Below are positions 37,804-48,100 of a stretch of 64,000 nucleotides of DNA, one piece after another (the stretch's first letter is position 1; each line of letters begins with the position of its first letter). The translations under genes and the position numbers were made by a program. The notes under the pieces are model-generated. The model was not told where the DNA came from. It worked only from the letters and a program-made list of their open reading frames with translations, and did no database searches. The DNA is from an uncultured Clostridium sp. GTDB lineage: Bacteria; Bacillota; Clostridia; Clostridiales; Clostridiaceae. The stretch is from contig UQFE01000001.1 of the NCBI GenBank assembly GCA_900540255.1, forward strand, positions 151,890 to 215,889. Reading direction: 5' to 3'.

Positions 37804-38556
37804 TTAAGCTCCTAAATATGCTTCAATTACTTTTGGATTTTTTTTAATATCATTTGGCTTTCCTTCAGCAATAATCCTTCCGTAATCTAAAACTGTAAGT
37901 CTATCACAAATATTCATTACAAGTTTCATATCATGCTCTATTAATAAAATTGATATATTATATTTATCTCTTATACTCTTAATCAACTTTGATAAATCTC
38001 TTGTTTCCTGTGGATTCATTCCTGCTGCAGGTTCATCTAATAATAAAAGTTTAGGTTTTGTAGCTAGTGCCCTTGCTATTTCAAGCCTTCTTTGTTCTCC
38101 ATAAGATAAATTAGTTGCATTTTCATTAGCTTTATCATACAAATCAAATGTTTTTAATAATTCATTAACTTCATTATCTATTTTAGCCTCTTCTCTTCTA
38201 TATTTTGGAGTTTTAAATATTGCATCAAAATAACCATATTTTATTCTATAATCACAAGATATTTTTAAATTATCTTTAACTGACATTGATGAAAATAATC
38301 TTATATTTTGAAAAGTTCTAGCTATTCTTTTGGAAGTAATAACATAAGGTTTTAATCCCTTAATATCTTCTCCAAAATAATTTATTGTTCCCTCATCAGG
38401 TTTATAAACTCCTGTTAACATATTAAATAAAGTTGTTTTTCCTGCTCCATTAGGGCCAATAAGTCCCACAACTTCTTTTTCCCCAATTTTCAATGAAAAA
38501 TTTGATACTGCAGTTAATCCTCCAAAACTTATTGTTAGATTATCAACTAAAAGCAT
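37804..38556 (-). CDS. livG: Branched-chain amino acid ABC transporter ATPase LivG
   Basis: A 250-residue ATPase. Walker A GPNGAGKTTLF, signature LSYGEQRRLEIARALA, Walker B LLLLDEPAAGMNP and switch LLIEHDMKLVM match LivG, including the 'AAGMNP' D-loop. Ends EAYLGA as expected. AAAGGAGGGATAAAC precedes the ATG. It starts 2 bp after livM ends. Confidence 0.94.
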   Translation of the reverse strand: MLLVDNLTISFGGLTAVSNFSLKIGEKEVVGLIGPNGAGKTTLFNMLTGVYKPDEGTINYFGEDIKGLKPYVITSKRIARTFQNIRLFSSMSVKDNLKISCDYRIKYGYFDAIFKTPKYRREEAKIDNEVNELLKTFDLYDKANENATNLSYGEQRRLEIARALATKPKLLLLDEPAAGMNPQETRDLSKLIKSIRDKYNISILLIEHDMKLVMNICDRLTVLDYGRIIAEGKPNDIKKNPKVIEAYLGA

Positions 38557-38558
38557 GT

Positions 38559-39539
38559 TTATCCCTCCTTTGCTATATTTTTATCATTAGAATTTGATTT
38601 TTTTCTCATAATTTTATTTTTTATTATTCTATATATATCTGTAATTTCTAATGTTCCAAGTAATCCTTGTGGCCTAAATATCATAAGTATTACTAAAGAT
38701 AAAGAGTAAATAACCATTCTATAATCTGATAAGGTTCTTAAACTTTCAGGTAATATTGTTAAAAATATGGCTGCAATTACTGATCCTGTTATAGATCCCA
38801 TACCACCTAATACAACAAATGTTACTATTTCAATAGACTTCATAAAATTAAAATTTGTTGGTTGTATAAAACCTGTATAATGTGCAAAAAGTCCACCTGC
38901 AAATCCTGTTAATAATGCTGCAATAAAGAATGCTGTAACTTTATATTTTATTATATTTACCCCCATTGCTTCTGCTGCAATTTCATTTTCTCTTATTGCA
39001 ATTAATGCTCTTCCCTTACTTGATTTAGCAATATTAACTACAACTATCAAAATTAAAATCATTGCAAAATAAGCAACATTTAATGTTGTCTTTGTTGGAA
39101 TTCCAGTAAATCCCCTTGCTCCTCCTACAATATCCATGTTAGTTATCAACACTCTTGTAATTTCTCCAACTCCTAATGTGGTAATTGCAAAGTAATCACC
39201 TTTAAGTTTTAATGTTGGTATACCTATAATAATTGAAATTACACCTGCTAAAATTGCTCCTAATAATATTGATATTATAAACGGTGTTCCTACCTTAACT
39301 GAAAAATAAACTGATGTATAAGCTCCAATAGCCATAAATCCTGCATTTCCTAAGCTTAATTGACCTGTAATTCCAGTAATTAAATTTAAAGCAATTGCCA
39401 TAATTATATTTATACAGCTTAATGTTAATAACCCCTTTATATATCTATTAATAATTCCTTCATCAATGAGAAAGTTTAACCCAAAAAATATTACTAAAAT
39501 TACTATAATTACAATTATTGAATTTTTATATTTTTTCAT
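38559..39539 (-). CDS. livM: Branched-chain amino acid ABC transporter permease LivM
   Basis: A 326-residue permease with eight or more hydrophobic segments. It has the LivM core LSLGNAGFMAIGAYTSVYFS, GDYFAITTLGVGEI, and the EAA-like RENEIAAEAMGVNIIKYKV. I prefer ATG 39539, which has AGGTG six bases upstream; GTG 39548 is in frame but directly abuts the livH stop. Operon position livH-livM-livG. Confidence 0.93.
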   Translation of the reverse strand: MKKYKNSIIVIIVILVIFFGLNFLIDEGIINRYIKGLLTLSCINIIMAIALNLITGITGQLSLGNAGFMAIGAYTSVYFSVKVGTPFIISILLGAILAGVISIIIGIPTLKLKGDYFAITTLGVGEITRVLITNMDIVGGARGFTGIPTKTTLNVAYFAMILILIVVVNIAKSSKGRALIAIRENEIAAEAMGVNIIKYKVTAFFIAALLTGFAGGLFAHYTGFIQPTNFNFMKSIEIVTFVVLGGMGSITGSVIAAIFLTILPESLRTLSDYRMVIYSLSLVILMIFRPQGLLGTLEITDIYRIIKNKIMRKKSNSNDKNIAKEG

Positions 39540-39548
39540 TTTATGCAC

Positions 39549-40424
39549 CTACACTTTCTCATTGATTTTTATACCTAGTAATCCAGATGGTTTAACTAAT
39601 AAAATAATAATTAATATAGCAAATACTATTGCATCACTTAATATTGTTGATATATATGCCTTAGTTAAAGTTTCAGTAAGTCCTATTAGTAGCCCCCCAA
39701 TTAAGGCACCTGGAATACTACCTATACCACCTAATACAGCTGCAATAAATGCTTTAAGTCCTGGTATCATCCCCATATAAGGTTCAACTATCTTAAAAGC
39801 TAACGATACTAAAACACCAGCTGCCCCTGCTAATGCTGATCCAATTGCAAAAGTTATAGAAATAATATTATTTACATTAATCCCCATAAGTGATGCAGCT
39901 TCAATATCATAAGATGCAGCTCTCATTGCTTTACCTATCTTAGTTTTAAAAACAATAAATTGAAGAAATACTACAAGCATAATGGAAACAACAAGCATTA
40001 ATATTTTAGATGTTTCAAGTGATAAACTTCCTAATTTAATTACTTCAGTACTTAATAATTTAGGAAATGCCTTTGGTGATGATCCTACAGCTAATTTCAT
40101 TCCATTTTCTAACAATAAGGAAATGCCAATTGCTGTTATTAATAATGTAATCCTTGGGGAATTTCTTAAAGGTTTATATGCTACTTTTTCAATTATTACT
40201 CCACATAATGCAGCTCCTATCATTGATATTATTAATGTTGGAAGTAAAGATAACCCCAAATTTTTTCCACAATATAATCCTATGAATGCTCCTATCATAT
40301 AAATATCGCCATGAGCAAAATTAATTAACTTTATTATTCCATAAACCATTGTATATCCCAAAGCAATAAGTGCATAAATAGACCCTAATGATAAACCATT
40401 TATAATTTGTTGTAATAATGCCAT
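39549..40424 (-). CDS. livH: Branched-chain amino acid ABC transporter permease LivH
   Basis: A 291-residue permease: QQIINGLSLGSIYALIALGYTMVYGIIKLINFAHGD in outline is the LivH N-terminal signature. The EAA loop is MRAASYDIEAASLMGINVN, and GIGSIPGALIGG lies near the C-terminus. GGGGGCG precedes the ATG. It follows the binding-protein gene after about 125 bp. That gap holds an inverted repeat (GCATTTATTA at 40471, TAATAAATGC at 40519) with a 38-nt loop that might form a weak attenuator. Confidence 0.94.
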   Translation of the reverse strand: MALLQQIINGLSLGSIYALIALGYTMVYGIIKLINFAHGDIYMIGAFIGLYCGKNLGLSLLPTLIISMIGAALCGVIIEKVAYKPLRNSPRITLLITAIGISLLLENGMKLAVGSSPKAFPKLLSTEVIKLGSLSLETSKILMLVVSIMLVVFLQFIVFKTKIGKAMRAASYDIEAASLMGINVNNIISITFAIGSALAGAAGVLVSLAFKIVEPYMGMIPGLKAFIAAVLGGIGSIPGALIGGLLIGLTETLTKAYISTILSDAIVFAILIIILLVKPSGLLGIKINEKV

Positions 40425-40549
40425 TTTAACGCCCCCTTTTTATGTAAAATAAATTTTTATTTTCTGTATAGCATTTATTATTAAAAAAACTCAGGGGTAT
40501 TATAGTAAAAATATAATTTAATAAATGCCATACATACTATATAAAAATT

Positions 40550-41722
40550 TTAAGGATTTATCTTTTCTTGTAATTTTGGTGAACCATTTTCAATTTTTAT
40601 AACTGATAATGATTTAATAGGATTTCTTGATTTATCAAATTTTACAGAACCAGTAACTGTTACAGTATCAATATTAACAAGCGCATCTTTAATTGTATCT
40701 CCATTAGTACTTCCTGCCTTTTCTATAGCAGCTTGATAAAGTTGTATCGTACTATAAGTTAATGCTGCAAATGCATCTGGATTTGAACCATATTTATCTT
40801 TATATTTATTAACAAAATTTTGAACTAATTCATCTGTATCATCAGGTGAATAATGATTAACAAATATTGAACCTTCTAATGAGTCTCCTCCTATATTAAC
40901 AAGTTCTGGAGAATCCCATCCATCACCACCAATAAAAGGTACCTCTATTCCAGCTTTTCTAGCTTGATCAGCAATTAAAGAAACTACATTATAATAATCA
41001 GGCAATGCAATAATATCTGGATTTGATTTTTTAACGTTAGTTAATTGTGCTGAAAAATCTTTGTCTCCATCATTATAAGAAGCATATTCAACTATTTTGC
41101 CTCCAGATTTTTCAAACTCTGATTTTATTGTTTCAGCTATTCCTTTTGAATAATCTGAGCCAACATTATATAAAATAGCCATTTTTTTAGCTTTTAGATC
41201 TTCTGTTGCATATTTAGCAATCGCTTGTCCTTGAACAGCATCTATATAACAAGTTCTAAATACATATTCCCCTCCTGTAGTAGTTAAATTTGTTTCTGTT
41301 CCTGTAGGTGTAATTAATGGAATTTTATCTGCAGTTGCTTTTGGGCCTACTGCATTAGCACAACCTGAAGTTAATGGGCCTACAATTATAGATGCATTTT
41401 CTTGATTTACTAATTTATCATAGGCATTTATAGATTTTGTAGAATCCCCTTCATCATCTTCATATTTAATTACAACCTTCTTACCGTTTATTCCACCATT
41501 TTCATTTATTTCATCTATGCAAAGTTGTGCTCCATTTTTGGCTGACTCTCCATAAGTAGATACACTTCCAGTCAAAGGAAGTATTGCTCCAATAACTATT
41601 TGATTATCACTTTTTTCATCTTTTGATTTTGAAGTTCCATCTCCTGAATTACTACCACAGCCCATAAAGCTTAAAGCCATAACACTTGTAGCAACTACTG
41701 CTGATATTATTTTTTTATTCAT
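40550..41722 (-). CDS. Branched-chain amino acid ABC transporter substrate-binding lipoprotein
   Basis: A 390-residue LivJ/LivK-type binding protein. The start ATG 41722 has GGAGGG seven bases upstream; an in-frame codon at 41737 overlaps that site. The signal peptide ends in FMGC (Cys21). The mature part has IVIGAILPLTGSVSTYGESAKNG, the type I periplasmic-binding signature, then DDEGDSTKSINAYDKLV and IVGPLTSGCANA. It captures leucine/isoleucine/valine or a related amino acid outside the membrane. First gene of the five-gene liv operon. Confidence 0.92.
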   Translation of the reverse strand: MNKKIISAVVATSVMALSFMGCGSNSGDGTSKSKDEKSDNQIVIGAILPLTGSVSTYGESAKNGAQLCIDEINENGGINGKKVVIKYEDDEGDSTKSINAYDKLVNQENASIIVGPLTSGCANAVGPKATADKIPLITPTGTETNLTTTGGEYVFRTCYIDAVQGQAIAKYATEDLKAKKMAILYNVGSDYSKGIAETIKSEFEKSGGKIVEYASYNDGDKDFSAQLTNVKKSNPDIIALPDYYNVVSLIADQARKAGIEVPFIGGDGWDSPELVNIGGDSLEGSIFVNHYSPDDTDELVQNFVNKYKDKYGSNPDAFAALTYSTIQLYQAAIEKAGSTNGDTIKDALVNIDTVTVTGSVKFDKSRNPIKSLSVIKIENGSPKLQEKINP

Positions 41723-41754
41723 TCTTCTTCCCTCCATATATTTTAATTTAAAAA

Positions 41755-41793
41755 GACAATGATGCCTTAAGTTAAACTTAAGGCCCCATTGCC
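41755..41793. terminator. Intrinsic terminator
   Basis: GACAATGATGCCTTAAG (41755-41771) pairs with CTTAAGGCCCCATTGCC (41777-41793) with two internal mismatches, with T tracts on either strand. It separates the GHL10-like gene from the liv operon. Confidence 0.8.
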
Positions 41794-41858
41794 TTTTTTA
41801 CTAAACAAGATTTATTTATCTAAATAATATCATATTTGGTAAATTTTATCAATAGTTC

Positions 41859-43172
41859 TTATTTATTTTTTTCATATAAGCTTTTTAATTTATCTGTAAA
41901 TCCTAATCTATTTTCCTCTAAACTTGCCAATCTAAAAAAACAATTTCCTTTAACATTTTTATCATTTCTTGAATATATTATTTGATTGATAACTTCATCA
42001 TCTTTTAACCACTCTTGACCATAAGTTGAATCATTTATCTTATAAACTGCTATTCCAATATATAATTGAATATTCGTTCCTTCTACTTGATTTGACCACC
42101 AATCTACAAGAGTTGTATATGGTGCATTGCTATTATTAAATTGCCAATATATTTGTGGCACAATATAATCAAGATATCCTTCTTTTATCCACTTTCTTGA
42201 ATTTACATAAATATCTTCATAACTGCTTAGTCCTCTTGTATTGCTTCCCCCAATAGATTCTCCATTTCTCCAAATTCCAAATGGACTTACACCAAATTTT
42301 AAATTAGAATTTTTTTCTTTTATCTTTTTATTTAGTTCATAAATAAAATTATCCACATTGTTTCTTCTCCAATCTTCTTTAGAATTAAATTCTTGTCCAT
42401 ATTTTTCATAAGTAGATTTATCTGAAAATTCAACTCCCTCTACTGGATATGGATAAAAATAATCATCTAATATAATTCCATCTATATTATATTTATCTAC
42501 AACTTCTATAATTAAATTTATTACATATTCCCTTACTTCAGGAATTCCAATATCCAAATAAGTATATTTATCATATTTAACAATCCAATTTAAATTTTTC
42601 TTCAAAGGACTTTCTTCTGGCAATTTACTAATATAATCAGTTAAATCAAAATTTTGTGAATTACTATCAATTCTAAAAGGATTAAACCAAGCTTGAAGTT
42701 CAATTCCTCTTTTATGAGCCTCTTCAATTGCAAATTCTAATGGGTCATAACCTGGATCTTTTCCTAATTCACCAGTTAAATATCTTGACCATGGTGAATA
42801 ATTAGATTTATATAATGCATCTCCCATGGGTCTTACTTGAAAAAATACAGTATTCATATTATTTTTTTCAACAAAATCAAGTTTTTCTTTTAATAATTCT
42901 TTTTGTATTTTTTTATTATTATAACTACCAACATTAGGCCAGTCTAAATTATTTACTGTTGAAATCCATACTCCTCTCATTTCTCCTTGACTTAAAAATT
43001 TACTATTAAAATCCTTTTCTTTTTGTGTATTTTCTGAAACTTCATTATTATTTATATTATTATTTGTAACACTGTTAGAAGCATTAAGCTTATTCAATAT
43101 CATATTTAACATAGCTGCAATAATCACCCATATAGCAATAAAAATTATAAAACCTTTATACCCATTTTTCAT
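41859..43172 (-). CDS. GHL10-like glycoside hydrolase (DUF187), membrane anchored
   Basis: A 437-residue protein with an N-terminal membrane anchor (residues 7-25) and an Asn-rich linker (about 30-55). A glycosyl-hydrolase-like 10 barrel follows: MRGVWISTVNNLDWPNVGS, TVFFQVRPMGDALY, LQAWFNPFRI, DGIILDDYFYPYP and FGVSPFGIWRN. Carboxylates in the barrel match a retaining hydrolase, and family members act on peptidoglycan or other cell-surface glycans. The precise substrate is unknown. It lies outside the membrane. The start follows GGGAG. Monocistronic. Confidence 0.9.
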   Translation of the reverse strand: MKNGYKGFIIFIAIWVIIAAMLNMILNKLNASNSVTNNNINNNEVSENTQKEKDFNSKFLSQGEMRGVWISTVNNLDWPNVGSYNNKKIQKELLKEKLDFVEKNNMNTVFFQVRPMGDALYKSNYSPWSRYLTGELGKDPGYDPLEFAIEEAHKRGIELQAWFNPFRIDSNSQNFDLTDYISKLPEESPLKKNLNWIVKYDKYTYLDIGIPEVREYVINLIIEVVDKYNIDGIILDDYFYPYPVEGVEFSDKSTYEKYGQEFNSKEDWRRNNVDNFIYELNKKIKEKNSNLKFGVSPFGIWRNGESIGGSNTRGLSSYEDIYVNSRKWIKEGYLDYIVPQIYWQFNNSNAPYTTLVDWWSNQVEGTNIQLYIGIAVYKINDSTYGQEWLKDDEVINQIIYSRNDKNVKGNCFFRLASLEENRLGFTDKLKSLYEKNK

Positions 43173-43331
43173 CCTTATTCTCCCATAAACTCAAAGTTAA
43201 CTTATAATTAATTTCTTTTACATAATTTATTTTATACTTGAAATATACTCTTTTTATAATTAAATTATTACCCTTAATCTTTATTTATACTTATTTAGTA
43301 TATTTATTAACTTAAATTAATGCTTAAAATA

Positions 43332-43388
43332 AAAAACAGCTTGCATTTAAACTGTTAATAATATTAGTTTAAATTTCAAGCTGTTTTT
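43332..43388. terminator. Intrinsic terminator downstream of nox
   Basis: AAAAACAGCTTG (43332-43343) pairs with CAAGCTGTTTTT (43377-43388). An inner pair TTTAAACT/AGTTTAAA extends the stem. Confidence 0.85.
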
Positions 43389-43398
43389 AACTATATTT

Positions 43399-44730
43399 TT
43401 ATAATGCTTTTAATGCAACTGCATTTAATAAGCTCCATGGTTTATTAAAATGAGGTTGGAAGAAGAAATCTGTCATTGCTAATTCTTCTATTGTCATTTC
43501 ATTTTGAATAACAACTGATAAAGTATTCATAAATTGAGTTAAATCTATATCAGAGATTATTTGACCTCCAATTATTCTTCTTGTATCTTTATCAAATACT
43601 AATTTAATAGTTGCTGGTAAATATGTTGGCATAAATTCTGGTCTATAATTATCTGTTAATTCAACTGAAGCAACATTCATTTTAGTAGTAGCTTTAGCAA
43701 CTTCTTCTGTTAATCCTGTTGAAGCTATACATTTTTCATAAATTTTAATTCCTGAAGTACCTTGTGTTCCCATATACTTTAAAGTAGGTTCAACTATATT
43801 TCTAGCTACTAGTGTTCCCATTCTAACTGCATTTGTTGCTAATGGAATATATCTAGTATCATGAGCTGGATTATACTTAACTACACAACAATCTCCAGCT
43901 GCAAATACATCTTCTTTACTAGTTCTCATATATTCATCAATTATAATTGCACCATTTGGTAATGTATCTAACTTTCCTTGTACTAATTTAGTGTTAGGTG
44001 CAAATCCAATACATAATACTACTAAATCACCTTCATAACTTCCATTATTAGTCACAACTTTGGTTACTTTTCCATTTTCTCCTTCAAATTTAGATACTTT
44101 TTCCCCTAATACTAAATTTACTCCTCTATCAACAAATTCTTTTTCTGCAATATCAGTAAATTCTTTATCTAAGTATTTAGCCATTATTCTTTCTTCAGCA
44201 TCAATTAAAGTTACATTTTTACCTTGCATTTCAAAAGCTTCTACTAATTCTACTCCAATATATCCAGCACCAATAATTACTACATTTTTAGCATTTTTTG
44301 ATTTTTCTATAATTTCTATTGCATGATCATGGTTTTTACATAATAAAATGTTATCTAGATCTCCACCTTCAAATTTTGGTACTATTGGCCATGACCCTAA
44401 AGTTAAAACTAATTTATCATAATTATCTTCAAATTCTTCATTATTTAAAAGATTTTTAACTTTTAAAGTTTTATTTTCAAAATCAATATTTAAAACTTCA
44501 TGTTTCATATTTGTTACTACACCCATTTTAGCAAGGTTTTCTGGTGAATTATAGAAAAGATTCTTAGTTTCTTTAATTACTCCTCCAACATTTAATGCTA
44601 TTCCACAAGATAAGAATGATAAGTTATCATTTTTTTCATATATTGTAATTTCACTTTCTGGGTGAAGTTCCTTTAAATTAACTACTGCAGCTGTTCCTGC
44701 ATGTGTACATCCTACAATTACTATTTTCAT
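43399..44730 (-). CDS. nox: NADH oxidase (FAD, CoA-disulfide reductase family)
   Basis: A 443-residue pyridine-nucleotide-disulfide oxidoreductase. The first FAD-binding fold begins MKIVIVGCTHAGTAA, and the single redox-active cysteine is Cys42 in SFLSCGIAL, as in NADH oxidase (H2O-forming) and NADH peroxidase. The NADH-binding fold is VVIGAGYIGVELVEAF, the second FAD motif is VFAAGDCC, and a dimerisation domain completes it. It removes oxygen or peroxide by oxidising NADH; CoA-disulfide reductase is an alternative. The start follows AGGAGGAG. A Rex-like site lies about 130 bp upstream. Monocistronic. Confidence 0.9.
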   Translation of the reverse strand: MKIVIVGCTHAGTAAVVNLKELHPESEITIYEKNDNLSFLSCGIALNVGGVIKETKNLFYNSPENLAKMGVVTNMKHEVLNIDFENKTLKVKNLLNNEEFEDNYDKLVLTLGSWPIVPKFEGGDLDNILLCKNHDHAIEIIEKSKNAKNVVIIGAGYIGVELVEAFEMQGKNVTLIDAEERIMAKYLDKEFTDIAEKEFVDRGVNLVLGEKVSKFEGENGKVTKVVTNNGSYEGDLVVLCIGFAPNTKLVQGKLDTLPNGAIIIDEYMRTSKEDVFAAGDCCVVKYNPAHDTRYIPLATNAVRMGTLVARNIVEPTLKYMGTQGTSGIKIYEKCIASTGLTEEVAKATTKMNVASVELTDNYRPEFMPTYLPATIKLVFDKDTRRIIGGQIISDIDLTQFMNTLSVVIQNEMTIEELAMTDFFFQPHFNKPWSLLNAVALKAL

Positions 44731-44766
44731 AATAAACTCCTCCTAAAATAATATAAACTTTTATTT

Positions 44767-44807
44767 ATTAATATTATTTTTTAATTAATATTATTTTTTA
44801 ATTAATA
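44767..44807. repeat. Tandem 17-bp AT-rich repeat upstream of nox
   Basis: ATTAATATTATTTTTTA occurs at 44767-44783 and 44784-44800, and its first seven bases repeat at 44801. It is in the nox leader and probably arose by slippage. Confidence 0.65.
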
Positions 44808-44831
44808 ATTATTTTCTTAATTAAATCATAC

Positions 44832-44856
44832 TACTTTACTAAGAAATAGTAAAGTA
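44832..44856. promoter_or_regulatory. Inverted repeat (9-7-9) upstream of nox
   Basis: TACTTTACT (44832-44840) and AGTAAAGTA (44848-44856) are perfect inverted repeats with a 7-nt spacer. They lie immediately beside the Rex-like site. This could be an operator or leader hairpin. Confidence 0.45.
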
Positions 44857-44860
44857 TTTT

Positions 44861-44878
44861 TTGTATATTTTTTAACAA
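44861..44878. promoter_or_regulatory. Rex-like operator upstream of nox
   Basis: TTGTATATTTTTTAACAA fits the Rex consensus TTGTTAANNNNTTAACAA at 12 of 14 fixed positions. Rex is the NADH/NAD+ sensor that commonly represses NADH-consuming genes in clostridia, so control of nox is plausible. AT-rich background raises the chance of coincidence. Confidence 0.45.
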
Positions 44879-45047
44879 ATTTTTCGGCAACTTTTCATAT
44901 AAATATTGTTTAATTTATTTTTTGTCTTTTTTTTAATTATATTCTTAAAATATTTTCTTGCTATTTATATCAACTTTACTTTAATAATAAGTTAAATATA
45001 TACAAAACTAAGTAATCATAATTTTATGTATAAATCTATAAAATAAA

Positions 45048-45081
45048 AAATACCAATAAGAAATTAATCTTATTGATATTT
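45048..45081 (-). terminator. Terminator of the amylopullulanase gene
   Basis: AAATACCAATAAGA (45048-45061) pairs with TCTTATTGATATTT (45068-45081), with one mismatch. It is 23 bp past the stop codon, followed on the minus strand by a T-rich tract. Confidence 0.82.
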
Positions 45082-45103
45082 TTGTCGAATACAAACTAAT
45101 AAA

Positions 45104-48100
45104 TTAGCTTATATTTTTCTTTTTGAATGTAAAATACATTCCTCCAGCAATTAATATTAATGCAATACCTATATAATAAATTACATTAGTTCCTCCTGTC
45201 TTAGGTATAGCTCCTGGTTTATTATTATCTTCTTCATGTTTTATATCAATTCCAGGCTTTTTACCTTCTTCATTCTTTGTTACAGTTACTTTTATTTCTC
45301 TTGTTGCTTCTTTTCCATTATCATCAACAACTTTATATACTACCTTGTATTCTCCTTCTTTAGAAGTATCTACAGTATTTTCTACAACTTCTATCTTTTC
45401 AGTAATATCATTACCTAAAGCATCAATTGCTGTTACACCATCTAATGGATTAAATTCATCACCTAAATTAACAATCTTATCTTCTGCATTAATTACTGGA
45501 CCTGGAATTTCCTCTCCTTCTTCTAATCTAGTAATTTCTAAATTTAAATCTTTAGTTGCAAATCCAATAGCTTCTTCATTATTATTAAATATATCAGGAT
45601 TATTTTTATTTTCTTCTGTTGGTTCAATATGAATTGCTATATCATTTTTACCAACATTTAATTTTACTGCATATGCAAAATTACCATTTTCATCAACAAC
45701 AACAGATTCACCATTTATTGTTAAGTTAGGATCTAACATCGAATTACCTCTAACAGTAATTGTTTCATTTTTTGTATAACTTCCTGTTGAAGGATCTAAA
45801 ACTACTACAGGCATGTCCTTCCATCTTACAACTTCATTTTCAACTAACATTTTTCCGTCGCCTTGATTTACAACAATAACTTTTTCATTTCCACCTTCAC
45901 CAGTTGTACATCCATACTTACTTTGATTTGCAGCTTTAGGATTTGAATAGTTCATTAAAGCTTCTTGAGCCCAACTACCACCCTTAACATATTTATACTC
46001 AATAGTTTCTCCTTCTAAAACTGATATAGTATAAGTCCAGTCAGTAGTTACTGCTCCATTTCTACTCATTTCCCAAGATCCTACATCCCATCCATTCATT
46101 GCTCCTGGCATAGTTATAGTTGCATCTAATGGAGTATATGAAGGTGCTTTAAGCTTGAATGTTACTTCAACCATTACCAAATCTGGAGTTACTGAAACAC
46201 TATTTGATTTAATAGCGTTTCCTCCATTTGTATAAGCAATTATCTCATAGTTATATTTTGTTTTATTTTTTACATCTGTATCTTTATAAGAAACAATAGA
46301 ACCATCTTGAATTCTTTCAATTACAACTCCATCTCTTACAATTTCATATAAAGCAATATTATTTTCTCCCACAACATTCCAATTTAAATTTACTTCTCCT
46401 GATTGTTCTTCTGGAGTTTCAAGCTCAATTGCTTCTGCTGGTACTCCATCATCAACTGCTGATAACTCAAAAGTCTTTACTTCTGTAGATTTTATTGAAT
46501 CTTTATCATTAAATCCATAACTTCCTTTTGTAGTAAACTCAAATTTATATTCATATTTTCCTGCTTTGTTTGCCATAAATGAAGCTGTAAATAAGTCATT
46601 ATCTCCAACTTCTCCTGCATAACTTCCCTTTACTAAAGTAAAGTCCTTATCTCCTGGATATTTAACTAATAACCTTCCAACTAGTCCAGTTGAAACGCCC
46701 TCTGCATTTGATATATTTTCAATATATACTTCTGCACTAACATTTATAGCTGTTGATATATCAACTTTTTTTACCTCTACATCACTAAGATTTCCAATCC
46801 ATGTAATTTCTGAATGAGGAGTTAATTCTTCACTCCAAGTTAAAGGTGATTCATTTCCATCTTTATCTATTACACTTACTGCAAAGTATAATCTATTACC
46901 ATTTGTTAATCCCTCAACTGTAAGTTCAGTATTTTCAACTGTCTTAATTTCAGTTTGTAAGCTTCCTTTGAAACTTGAAGAATAAACTTTATATTCTTTT
47001 GCTTCCTTTACAGAATCCCACTTCAAGGTTACTTTACCATTATCTTCTGTACCTATAACATTTTTAACTGCTTCTGGTAACTTTATAACATTAGTGCTTG
47101 TCATCATTCTTCCAGTCATTGCAGGAATAGTAATTTCTACTTTTCCATCTTTAACTGTCACATTATAAGAAGAATCTAATCCATCAGTAAAGTTTGTACC
47201 ATTTCCAGTAAACTCTTTTAAATCAACAGTTACTTTTGCATCAGTATTTGTAGGATTAATTGCTACTACTGCATGATTATCTTTATAGCTTCTTCCATAA
47301 ACATATACACCTTCATCACCAGTATATAAAGTTGTTAAATCTCCATGTGAAAATAAATCCTTATTTTCTTTTCTAATTGTTCCAATAGATTCATAAAAAC
47401 TAATTAATGAAGTATCTTCATTATCCCATGGATAGCTTCTTCTACAATCCGGGTCTTTAGAGCCTGTAACCCCAGCTTCATCACCATAATAAATAGTAGG
47501 AGCTCCAGCGTATCCAAACTCAAATAAAGCAGCAAGTTTTAATCTTTGTTTTCCTAAATTTTCATCATAACTTCCTAATTCAGCTCTTTCAGAAGAATCG
47601 CTTCCTCCACCTAATATATATATAGCTCTAGCAACATCATGTGAACCCATTAAGTTCATTAATGCATAAAAAGCTTCTTCAGGATAATCTTCATAAACAG
47701 CCATTAAAGTATCATTTAATCTTGTTGCATTACCATTCTTTAGATAATCAATTAGTGTAGCTCTTATTCTATAATTCATTACTGAATCATATTGATCTCC
47801 AATAAAATATTTTGAAGCATCATCCCAGATTTCTCCTAGAATAAGTGTATTTTCATTATGTGCTTTCATTTCTATTCTAAAATCATTCCAAAATATAGTA
47901 TCAACTTCATTAGCAACATCTAGTCTCCAACCATCTGCTCCCCAATTAATCCATTGTTTAGCTACTGAATCTTCATCCTTATATATATAATTAACTAGCT
48001 CTTTATTATTCCATTCACTAGCTTTATTAACAAATTCATCATCTTCTTTTGCTAATCCTAATTCAATAGCTTCATCTTTAGTTAATGATTTAAATTCTGG

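Noticed and set aside
40471..40528. Inverted repeat between the liv binding-protein gene and livH as an attenuator
   Set aside because: The loop is 38 nt and the arms are pure A/T except for one G/C pair; too weak to call a feature. Mentioned only under livH.
44767..44807. Short tandem 17-bp repeats as a replication or plasmid-type iteron
   Set aside because: Only about 2.4 units, purely A/T, with no replication gene nearby; slippage is a simpler explanation.
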